A stretch of 37,693 nt of DNA from positions 1 through 37,693 of the forward strand of contig CAJUJF010000017.1 in assembly GCA_910586825.1 (NCBI GenBank). The letters run 5' to 3'. Under the pieces are notes generated by a model. It saw only the letters and a program-made list of their open reading frames with translations. It ran no database searches and had not been told where the DNA came from. Every line of letters starts with the position of its first letter. Positions within the stretch are counted from its first letter, which is position 1. Positions 34,901 through 37,693 of the stretch are shown in pieces. The position numbers and the translations under genes were made by a program. Source of the stretch: an uncultured Christensenellaceae bacterium. Its GTDB lineage: Bacteria > Bacillota > Clostridia > Christensenellales > Borkfalkiaceae.

Positions 34901-37379
34901 TCAGCTTTCCGTCAATACGGATCACGCAACGTTCCGTACCCGACGACGTCGCCTCGCCCAAACCGCGATCGAGCGTGTATCCGTTCAGATCAAACAGGAT
35001 ATTCGCTTTCGGACGGCAATACAGCGCGCCGTACGCGTAAGCGGACGACGTGCCGAACGCCGTCGCATAACTTCCGTTCGCGGACGCCGTCCAATCGGAA
35101 TAGAGCGTATACGTGCGGACGACGTTGTTCGCATAGCCGTTTTCCGCCTCGCTCGCCGCATTGATATCCTGCCAGTTTTTCGCGTTATCGTAGCTGTACA
35201 ACGCGGCTTCTTTTTTTCCATCTTCCGTCGTCGCTTCCACGATGCCGTAAAGCGGTTCGTCCGCAAAGAAGTAATCCGCGGGATCTTTCCCCGCATTGTA
35301 GACGTCCCAGCCTTCCGTGAATACATAGCCGTATTCGGTAAACGTATAGTCGTTCGTCGGCTGCGTTATCCCCACGTTGAATTCTGCGGTTACCGCGGAA
35401 ACGATAGGAAGCACGTAATTGCCGTCACCGTAATAAGAAAGGTTTTTTTCGTCGTCGCCGACGCCCGTATTCCCATAAACTTGCGCGCTACCGCCGATCT
35501 GCATATCGCAAGTACGCCAAACAACAACTCCACCGAAATAATTTCCGACGTTGTCTTTCACGACGCCGCCCGTCATCGTCATGAGTCCGTAGTTGTCGAT
35601 AAACACGCCGCCGGTTCCGCCGAAATCGTGACTGGAAGCGCCGTTGCCGAAATTATCGCGGATCACGCCGCCCGTCATGACGAAAACATTCGACTCGCGC
35701 AACATGATACCGCCCGTCGCCCATCTCCCCGTCGCATTGTTACCGGCGATCGTACCGCCTTCCATGGTCAGCTTTCCGCCCTTGCATACCTGAATCCCGC
35801 CTGCGGGCTCATAAGTCACGCCGTCGACACTGCTGGCTTTGTTGTCGGTTGTATCGTAGCCTCCCGTAATCAAGCCGGAATCGTTGCCGGAAGAATCGCG
35901 GACGGTCAGATGCCCCGTAGGAGAAACGCCGATAACGGAACCGTATTTCTTCGCCGAAGTACGGGCGCGGTCGAGCGTTTTCCCGTTCAGATCGAGAACG
36001 ATCTCGGAATTCGCGGGAACGTACAGACCTCCGCCGTAACTATATGATCCGGTTATCCCGAAGGTATCGCCCTGCGCCGTCCAATCGGCGAGCAACGTGT
36101 AAATCTGCTGCCGCTTCGTCGCGACCGCCTGACGGCACACTTCGTCCCAGTTTAAATTCTGCTGCGTCTTGGACCAGATCCAGACTTCCCCTTTCGTATC
36201 CGCCGCCGGATCGACGTCGGGCGATTCTCCGACGAACCAATTCTCGCTGTCGTCGGGGAAAAACACTTCGTCGAGCGCCTTTCCGGGGTTCTGTGCGGAA
36301 TAACCCGCCGTGACAGCGTGCGCCTGCGTCGGCGTAATTCCGATACGCGCTTCCGAAGTAAACGGAATCGTAATATTCGCTTTCCACAGCGGCACGTTTT
36401 GGTGATATACATTATGAATAACGAATTCATCGGAAGCGGAAACGCGCATCCGATTGTTTACGACGCGAGCGGACCCGCCCATATTGATCGTAATGTTGTT
36501 CCATATCAAAAGCCCGCCGTGGGAATTCGTTCCCGTAGCTTCATTGTTTTCAATCGTCCCGCCCAAAAAATCAAACGTGCTTCCGGCGGATTGGTCTACG
36601 AATACGCCGCCCACAGCGTAGTTTCCCGTGGCTTCGTTGTTTTTTATCACTCCGCCCGTCATCGAAAATGTAGAACCGCCGTGTGCGTATACCGCTCCTG
36701 CCGGGTATCTTCCGCTTGAACTCGAAAGCGTGCAACGGTTCTCCGAAATCGTTCCGCCCTCTAATACAACGTTGGATCCGGAAACGAGATAGAGAGCCCC
36801 CGCATTCCCCACACTTCCGCTTTGCGTGTCGTACCCGCCCGTGATCTTTCCCGAATTATTGCCGGACGAATCGCGTATCACAAGCTTACCGGTAATATAA
36901 AACACAAAACCGTTCGTCGTCGGCGCAAGCAACCCGCGGTCGATCGTATGCCCGTTTAAATCGAGAATCAGACTCTTTCCGTTCGGAATACTGATATAGG
37001 TAGAAGTCGTGATGTCCTCCGGCAAAACAAACGTCTGCGGATTGCTCGTCGAACTCGCACTGATCGCCGCGTTTAATTCGGCGACGGTACTCGCAGAATC
37101 CGCCCGCGCCTGTATGATCGCGGCGGTACGGTCGGGCGCGCCGCTGTCGAAATTTCCGTCCGAAAAACGAAGCAGACCGAATCCCGTGAAAAAGGTAAGA
37201 ATCAATGTAAAAAAGAATAGTAAAATACCCGCCCTGCGCGTTGCCCTTGCGCGGCGGTATGCCGTGTGCGCGCCGTTTTCCGCTGGCGCGCCGACTATGT
37301 ATTTTTCGTTATTCCGATCCTCTTCTTTTTTGTGCAGATTCCTCATAAGCAAATACCGAACAAAACAGCGGCCGTACAC
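16905..37379 (-). CDS. Giant membrane-anchored surface protein: beta-helix modules, MBG/Ig-like array, C-terminal dockerin
   Basis: One uninterrupted frame of 6,824 codons. The N-terminus is cytoplasmic and basic (about 1-50), then comes a signal-anchor helix (about 51-70, GILLFFFTLILTFFTGFG). Residues about 100-3409 hold eleven modules with LDLNG-x-x-(I/L)DR, DSS, GKITGGY and GG-x-(I/V)-x-x-N turns, a right-handed beta-helix/Pmp-like design. Residues about 3410-6629 hold about 35 domains alternating YDG-type (F-x-YNG-x-x-x-x-P) and YGX-type (VYGD-x-L). The pre-dockerin module (6630-6753) and dockerin (6754-6824) close the protein. The frame begins with GTG at 37379 (AGGG four bases upstream); ATG at 37346 is an alternative without a ribosome binding site. 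No catalytic motif is recognised. Likely an adhesive or structural fibre. Confidence 0.9.
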   Translation of the reverse strand: MYGRCFVRYLLMRNLHKKEEDRNNEKYIVGAPAENGAHTAYRRARATRRAGILLFFFTLILTFFTGFGLLRFSDGNFDSGAPDRTAAIIQARADSASTVAELNAAISASSTSNPQTFVLPEDITTSTYISIPNGKSLILDLNGHTIDRGLLAPTTNGFVFYITGKLVIRDSSGNNSGKITGGYDTQSGSVGNAGALYLVSGSNVVLEGGTISENRCTLSSSSGRYPAGAVYAHGGSTFSMTGGVIKNNEATGNYAVGGVFVDQSAGSTFDFLGGTIENNEATGTNSHGGLLIWNNITINMGGSARVVNNRMRVSASDEFVIHNVYHQNVPLWKANITIPFTSEARIGITPTQAHAVTAGYSAQNPGKALDEVFFPDDSENWFVGESPDVDPAADTKGEVWIWSKTQQNLNWDEVCRQAVATKRQQIYTLLADWTAQGDTFGITGSYSYGGGLYVPANSEIVLDLNGKTLDRARTSAKKYGSVIGVSPTGHLTVRDSSGNDSGLITGGYDTTDNKASSVDGVTYEPAGGIQVCKGGKLTMEGGTIAGNNATGRWATGGIMLRESNVFVMTGGVIRDNFGNGASSHDFGGTGGVFIDNYGLMTMTGGVVKDNVGNYFGGVVVWRTCDMQIGGSAQVYGNTGVGDDEKNLSYYGDGNYVLPIVSAVTAEFNVGITQPTNDYTFTEYGYVFTEGWDVYNAGKDPADYFFADEPLYGIVEATTEDGKKEAALYSYDNAKNWQDINAASEAENGYANNVVRTYTLYSDWTASANGSYATAFGTSSAYAYGALYCRPKANILFDLNGYTLDRGLGEATSSGTERCVIRIDGKLRLIDSSDERSATGKGTGKITGGYSTNALYGSGLMIYNTAAICTLEGGTITGNVTTNAAAITVHSGSKLNLGGTVQIYGNTNADGVEYNLQLQATSGDKSLIGIVSPLTAVKNGGKKIPVSRSSIGLFTEGFGETHPDEEASHYFLPEDSANYVQELAKCETKEGYLVSRDPSITWEYVVNTSLQTKKPEIFVLEADWTAQTVATYGTTFSVNNSTANTAPYFYGALQVPDGAQVILDLNGHTIDRALTQKPSTVGGAGVIKLYKGNLWIHDSSDYDGNGALDRDPDSSTYGYPLGNYRGGGTGKITGGYGSNAGAIDLDYTSHLYITGGEITGNTGVSYAAAILADNTGAEVTITGGSIHDNNQVGSSSDRRYGGGVYSFYPGKIKLGGRARIYDNYNRGVEENVSFDTSSHGGLNSTVCIEIVSRIIPENTPGHNDGFWVGVTRDTNNYTQPEGNVFTQNLGSYLSSTYRTDQCFFADNPLYVIQQSGRTSYVREATVFSHDNNKNWYDAVVQSTAEKGYANDIVREVKLYSDWTGTVNASYGTVLGYNGSNVGYVYGALFCPASANIRLDLNGYTIDRGLGEAETSGTERCVIRIDGKLRIIDSSDERSATGKGTGKITGGYSTNALYGSALMIFNTSAMCTVVGGTITGNVVTNAAAVTVHSGSKLKLGGTVQIYGNTKADGTENSIEIQAISGEKSVIEIVSPLTAVTAAGGKKIGVRRASNGDFTQNFGIHHPDASATDYFVSENDLYNIIDQETDAGVIEGYFLSTDNGVNWEYAVNTSLKKRDWEIFKLSKDWIAEAHSRYQTSFSPNSGTSEASPYWYGTLMLPTGAKVILDLNGYTIDRKLKDTSHNDSYGLVLRVFGELILIDSSDYDGNDPLFDENWVPQAKNNGKGTGKLIGGRSRNAGGMQLYRGGNVIMYSGTICDNVGINWGGGVIVEGGSSFTMLGGTIRDNEQIGNDSRYSGGVHIYYNTNSFSVGGTAKVYGNVMLGVQNNVSFYTNSETMHVVAPAEKGFHIGVTKTTNNYTATNGAFNGDPSSRAGTPVTDGWSVHNPGVSPAGYPAGVDPDSEGAEMYRYFFADLEPDWDVVDTPVDGATEAGMWCQDNHKNWYDACVYSRTNGVQVYFRMYSDWTAAANASYITAFGYDGSTAIAYCRGELFVSSTTNIVLDLAGYKLDRALTDRGGAEYCVIRVDGVLRIEDSSDEYDSDGSLIKKGTGVIKGGYSTDLRYGSGVMIWRKSASAGSECTIVGGTVTDNKGAPGITVYSLSKLNLGGSVAIYNNINAAGEQSNVELQSEEMKIGIVSQLSTSIKIGVTRLASGVLTEGYGQSGNEVNAETYFESEHPYYGVVNEGTGEDREAALLSYDSATSWEYAIRMSLKYGGQPYVCKLYYDWDAADHSSYKTAFGAGTNSTSGYYYYGSLLVPRGANVILDLNGCKIDRRLVEKDISYSGGYVFYLTGGLQIIDSSAEKNGKIVGGYGTTAGVAYVTGANGSLEVNDVELTGNKGSNGIYVASGSKLSLGGNVKIHDNVTSAGVQANVYFANASDVIGIVSAFGADAKVGITKTTNNFTMPQGTPFTSGWSDKNGNGDGSVKDPAQYFFADHDPDYGVVAYSDADTGNTEAAIWSYNNAKNWQDACERSIATGQMQDFVLYSNWTAGANGSYYTAFGTASSSYIRGSLFVNTNAHIRLDLNGFTLDRALGDRGGVEYAVIRVDGEMEIVDSSDEYGADGVLLTKGTGKITGGYSTANLYGGAMLIYNSSKEAKCTILGGTITGNKGTGVAGVSVSPLSKLCLGGSVRIYDNYLADGVHESNVFLQKDTAVIEIVKKLDCVTEENPLSVYRTANGVFTSGFETYMGADAAAEKLFLSESSEYRVVGETVNGLNEAVFLSNDNAINWLYTVQQSLNDNGNQKTFVLYTDWEAGYNRNYTTAFGTNGTAYYTGALLVPEGASVVLDLNGNRLDRAFANGIVIYVMGTLEITDSTSGAKGVITGGSDGVYVYGGGQCTLEKGTVTGNSHYGINVQDGSFTAHGGAVTDNTGDWNVFVSGSGAIALGGDAYIYGNEGKNLSLASDARIGIDGVPFTNAAKIGFVREGVGPLTMGWGTSNLSDPTQFFYSENEDYIVGREEVDGIDEAVLVSYNNAINWHYAVTTSQKTNTVQKLRLYPAGYDPATQTGNEAVWRAEENANYVTAFGTLSSFINGGLYVPSDAKIVLDMHGVDIDRALENARVSGYVFYVEGELTILDESNGTPAKITGGNNTSAGSAGGIHIGNGGSVILNGPSVSGNRASAASSCGGVFVGGSFTVEQGSVLDNHGFLAGGVLVSNTGTATLKDGEIRSNRADGAGGGGVYTAGAFGFEGGRISENVGMAGGVYIANRGNFTMENGTAINENVGTSAGGVFVYNSALSLFTMKGGEITKNRAGQSGGLYIAGTVEIQGGVVQGNSATGDSADDGGGSGAYVAGTGKLRVTGGEISGNFGKSGVRVFSSGVLELSGTPVIKNNLTAETDGKASNVYFASPNRYIDVTGELASGASVGITRDEAGVFTRGYGNANKAHPNGYFTSDDPRYAVSLTQVSEIDEAAIGTPIPVPKAVASVVYNKQAQTIITGYTVAEYPDGCMTYAVLPEGVSIDDAGNFNAVNAGSYLVTFTPKTGFCWDSDGGDVAGTVMPYTVQAVVEQKSVTVNWQLDGKEYAEFTYDGKSHVPEAELGGIYDGDECNVVSVVVAQTNANADGEKYEAWVFAVDNLNYKAPEKGEDNLCYFVINRAEIPADGLAIAPDSVKFRTPAALSVSGLPVDDLFEITYTVTSVTGSGYISDADGNPDPNGKYLTATKTGSVTVTANISPNTNYKPVQVSMAVTVEKAEMQLGLKNAETVYGDDLLLEATGNVDEWINADGSNGTETGAVTFALKDGSGAIAEIVTVDGRQYLRPKKSGKVTVTITSQSTTNYNGGTAEAEITIAKRPLKFVWDPDSLEFEFDGTEKKPSVLRVEGVGGADGLVNGDTLESLGITVLGGQSVAGVYRDEGDARNAAWIDSLSEDCNYTLEGSEDARCGFEIKKASLSGVIIDRTTDAVYRTDYPILLKNADGTAYRGNGSRTYAVTAGTGTATIGQDGILFPTRVGTVTVTVTIGESDNYESGTVSAEITIKQAKAQLTLADGAYVYGDETDVKALVGGNTDTFGGITETAALTFGIKRIDGSDGAAEFVAGSDGKLRALHVGKIIITVKSAATTNYAETEAEFEIEISPRAVTVEWETPDGKDNPEFVYDGTYHTPAVRSFGNVLEGDTVGELTFALSRLGENGDETDADYAMYAGTYFAAISAFGNPNYMFDGDAVKFVVLPKTVKLVWSADSEYIYNGEEQAPEATVAEESLVKTKQNGDAGDEAFEVTVLGTKNAGRNLKAVAVSLGNPNYTIEGCENAEYLFEILPKAVTIVWSDTELEYTGELQHPVATVSPESLVSGDECTVTNVTGGQVNAGGYREEDGKLVADGSYVAAATALSNPNYTLNYDDAGFPADTQAFYIDKALPELSFTVPNAVYGYDVTLTVSGNPEATDAIFTPSGDNFSNYAELNGNVLTPIDVGKISFVVRVEETQNYREARTVVTLEIKPRPVVLTWSEPQFVYNGAMQTPTATVSNLFRDDASPYVAVTGGTDAGNSIVATATSVASRKYTVVGGENLTTEYSIAPLAVVLDWSDTTLVYNGAEQAPTATVRNLISGDACTVTVSGAKDAGRKITAQATAVGNPNYTLDGGENLTAEFDIDPFTVKLEWSNTELSYTGEEQAPKATVVNLFAGDTCDVIVEGGQTDIGVYTATAAKLTNPNYALGTEDITTEFEIQKAEMTLSLTDENLVYGNQITLDLDGNPENGAATWTLTEGTGTASLSGNRITPTGVGTITLTVSVAETASFRRTEKTFELTISPRPVTLSWNDLSFVYDGAEHIPSATVANLVSGDVCSVTVTGAQVNAGVYTAAVSALGNPNYTLDEGVNVSETFVIEAAEIYPVLKYTTVRYGDNLTLEVEGNVGNGEVTFVILENPENAIISGNILIPQKVGTVKVRVSVAETVNTKAAEFEAVITIEKGVLALEFRDLSAVYGSAFDLDVAGNLENAEVQYTVVNGTGQAVHADGNRYLAKKAGTVQITAKIAASEYYEEATVTVEFKIAQLPVELVWTYPEFTYNGKEQTPVAAVTNAVQWDSEDPSSADQVTVKVSGSRDAGTRLLAEAYWVSNDNYTTDGAINGTTTYTIKPFEVDRVVWEEDRTYEYTGSPIAPKAYIPDELLFEGDDCTVLVTGAQTNIGNYVAIAAGTAGAQKDNYVLVGLLNPTADFEIVVSQLHLSFVETNVLFGTDLVLQLNGNVGNGNVTYTLEPYEGEDAGAAILNGDTLSPVRVGKVKVTATVEETMNTYAGTVTDIFTIQKGELKLELVGTETVYGTDLKLEILGNAEDGGVSYEILGGAEGTDGAASLSEDELYLVPGHVGCVTVVVHVEETESYAAVTKSFVVRITPRAAEFNWTDLEFVYDKTEKRPVATVSNLVGDDSVTVSVKGQIHAGENLIASVLEIGGEDGENYFIKEGEISNETRFTINPRPISIAWEADDFTYNGREQMRTAHTDSSLGLKEGDECGIVVTGARTNAGTYEVTATGTTNPDYTLSDAANLTAEFHIRKADLELSYGKKMTGFGQDLTIELFGNEGNGAVTYTVANETIASIGGENGDTFIPRGIGNVKVKASVAETENYKAGTLEETFTVTKGTPDVKLLTDEAIYGDPLRLAVSGNAGNGAVTYRIVGSENGGKGMLSSEDNALFIPGNIGKVFVEITVAGSEYYEGCVITQTITVKPRPVTTVVWSTAELVYNGAAQSPVATIETVNGDVCKVNVEGSEINAGSYTAQATGLSNPNYELVTNDGCFVQYEIGKMEIEVEIATERVNIGASVTGAELLLRIRDKKTGEEVVAYDNSGTGTPIPGSNYKDIWDGTNNGEDRRISVILTRGTGDATLAGNDRDPLIVPVQIGTVVATVRVPELKNYLPANTMSLIIIEKDKAPVKLAETEVVYGDSIALAVNGVEGDLTGKIVYSVSNGSGAGYISGGKLYGTKAGDVFVTITVAETDRYGANSVTETVTVKPRTIEIEWSDGEFVYNGEEQGPVASVKAGSLLGNDVCDVVVRGAVNAGRHDAEAVGLTNSNYTLGDIPPKHSFNIDKAPLALEFVNKIASVDELLPLEVTGNLGGATVVYTLKRGSNGELVGTGYAEIDVSDPLNPRLNPLMLGTVTVIATVAESENYLAAEKEEVFTIMKPQAPVELKVNSVVYGDTITLEVVNTSEDELGEITCTLKAGAEQFVAVNGDQITGIKKGIAVVVIHVAESLYYRETNKEVEIEVLPRSVKLEWEIPESGFTYDGTEKKPVAKPSADCLVFDDAPFEVGVEGAVNAGTHTANAIWLDNENYTVENGEGLTCEFEIFACKVELEWTLPEEGFTYNGAEQKPEATVKAECLAAGDEVNVTVRGAADAGERVATAVALDNPNYTLIDCETAEQPFEIRAAEVEVEWKDLDLEYNGKVQTPVATVKADGLFAQNGVTDECLVTAISGGARNAGAHTATATGLSNSNYVLAAGGDHSTAYTILAREAEIDWENLALEYTGAEQKPTGRLSNVAENEAGEQDRVALVITGGGSDVGGYYAGLSLAGEDADNYKISVADNTQYFTIVPKQVTVTVTSLNKTAQHTGRPVVLQDPWYSFTANGLSAADAARPIADVFDFSTLAFTATFIDEAGNSLNSAVNSGVYQIVPVYKSGSVTGNDNYTVTIAIDEAYGKLTVTGSDWLQLSEGSRYQFMYEKALGAGGDVLRAAYGESDFVHGTHDVDFDRFVLGQVLPGTSINDFLRNILDADRVRLYNASGELIYDFGTVTEKYAAFADNGNVVPVATGWYVRYGSEVSYDTVYVSVLGDVDGDGLITSADVSMVNSVIVGNVTLESLEFRLAASVSNSGRIGAADASAINAIIIGLARIEEYFTFYTE
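16908..17120 (-). other. Dockerin domain of the giant protein
   Basis: The first calcium loop is DVDGDGLITSAD, with every ligand position in place, followed by the helix VSMVNSVIVG. The second half, SGRIGAADASAINAIIIG, has Ser or neutral residues in place of the first three ligands but keeps Asp12. It is nearly identical in the second half to the dockerin of the 924-aa protein. Confidence 0.85.
17121..17492 (-). repeat. Pre-dockerin module (copy 1)
   Basis: 124 residues with YQFMYEKAL, VDFDRFVLGQVLPGTSINDF, VRLYNASGELIYDFG and PVATGWYVRYG. Paralogous to the module at 14180-14572. Confidence 0.75.
17493..27150 (-). repeat. Array of about 35 alternating YDG-type and YGX-type MBG/Ig-like domains
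   Basis: About 3,220 residues. I count about 20 YDG-type units (for example FVYNGAMQTPTATV, LSYTGEEQAPKATV), each closing with NAG-x-Y-x-A, NPNYTL and a basic or acidic linker. About 16 YGX-type units (for example VYGNQITLDLDGNPENG, RYGDNLTLEVEGNVGNG) close with a (V/K)GT(V/I)-x-V-x-(V/A)-x-VAET strand. In places two YDG units follow one another. Such arrays build long, stiff extracellular stalks. Confidence 0.8.
27151..37082 (-). repeat. Eleven beta-helix modules of 260-335 residues
   Basis: The diagnostic LDLNG-x-x-(I/L)DR segment appears eleven times, with coding positions near 36960, 35990, 34985, 34190, 33185, 32380, 31380, 30590, 29815, 29025 and 28245. Modules 3, 5, 7 and 9 share one linker type (NW-x-DA, LYSDWTA) and modules 4, 6, 8 and 10 another (WEY-x-V-x-x-SL). 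The last module holds a run of GG-x-F-x-x-N turns like the Chlamydia Pmp motif. Confidence 0.85.
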
Positions 37380-37693
37380 CTATCCCTGCAACTGCCGGAG
37401 TTATTTACTCTACTTTATAATTATACCGAATTTCATAGAATAGTTCAAGCTTTTTAGATTGCTTTTTTAATTACTAACCTCAAATACGCTCAATCTTCAC
37501 GAAATTTTAACAAATATTGTGGTTTATTGAATGTTTTTGGGTGTTTTTTGTTCTTATCGATCCATCACAGCTCGAAAATATGAAAAAAATTTTTCAAGAA
37601 AAACGCGCCGCGTTTACCGTAATTCCCATAGGGAATATTATCACCTTGCTTTAATTATATCATTTTTTGTTTGATAAATAAAGTGTTGAGAAT
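37380..37693 (-). promoter_or_regulatory. Upstream region of the giant gene with its promoter
   Basis: On the minus strand TTGAAC (37448-37443), 17-bp spacer and TATAAT (37425-37420) form a near-consensus promoter, giving a leader of about 35 bases to the GTG. The rest (37449-37693) is AT-rich and holds two short inverted repeats: TGAAAAA-AA-TTTTTCA at 37581-37596 and ATTCCC-ATA-GGGAAT at 37622-37636. A second TATAAT lies at 37659-37654 with a weak -35. No gene is recognised here. Confidence 0.75.

Noticed and set aside
26790..36047. Further plus-strand frames of 470-906 codons opposite the beta-helix region
   Set aside because: Same codon-bias effect as the other antisense frames; the sense strand shows clear repeat domains.
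28200..37000. Regularly spaced repeats considered as a CRISPR-like array
   Set aside because: Repeats are 0.8-1.0 kb apart, coding, degenerate at DNA level and in frame; they are protein modules.
27151..37082. Beta-helix modules as pectate lyase or other polysaccharide-cleaving enzymes
   Set aside because: No conserved catalytic Asp/Arg/Lys set is visible; the turns are Gly/Asn-rich structural repeats of the Pmp kind.
37594..37629. An 11-codon minus-strand frame (MGITVNAARFS) with AAGGTGA upstream as a leader peptide for the giant gene
   Set aside because: The only nearby -10 box would start the transcript inside its ribosome binding site, and the giant gene has its own promoter downstream.

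Overview
The window looks like a chromosomal segment of a low-to-mid GC Gram-positive anaerobe, most likely a gut member of the class Clostridia. The signs are consensus sigma-A promoters, AGGAGG-type ribosome binding sites, dockerin-bearing secreted proteins and a DUF1680/GH127 arabinofuranosidase. A Christensenellales-like source is a guess from the style of the giant surface proteins, not something the sequence proves.

Left third (1-8900), ordinary small genes. An OmpR-family response regulator overlaps the start of a gene leaving the window, probably its histidine kinase, which appears frame-disrupted. Then come a membrane XRE regulator with a zinc ribbon, and a leftward three-gene operon (hotdog thioesterase, short-chain dehydrogenase, MmcQ/YjbR protein) from a consensus promoter. 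A divergent gene encodes a membrane-anchored Ntn-type amide hydrolase. A decayed gene remnant, tRNA-Ser(GGA), a small sigma-70/ECF-like factor with a palindrome over its promoter, a divergent unknown 118-aa protein and a GH127-family hydrolase with an almost leaderless promoter follow.

Right three quarters (8983-37379), a surface-protein locus of three leftward genes in transcription order. (1) A 20.5-kb gene encodes about 6,824 residues: an N-terminal membrane anchor, eleven beta-helix modules, about 35 alternating YDG-type and YGX-type MBG/Ig-like domains, a pre-dockerin module and a C-terminal dockerin. (2) A 924-aa secreted protein has a cohesin-like N-terminal domain, cadherin-like domains, the same pre-dockerin module and a dockerin. 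(3) A 1573-aa protein has a similar cohesin-like N-terminal domain, about eleven cadherin-like domains, a C-terminal membrane helix and a Pro/Gln-rich tail.

Working model (inference): protein 3 is a membrane-rooted receptor, protein 2 an adaptor with both partner types, and protein 1 a very long fibre or adhesin that docks through its C-terminal end. The locus would be a compact, non-enzymatic cohesin-dockerin surface assembly. The cohesin assignment is the weakest link; the dockerins are much firmer. The long open frames on the plus strand opposite these genes are codon-bias shadows and are not annotated.
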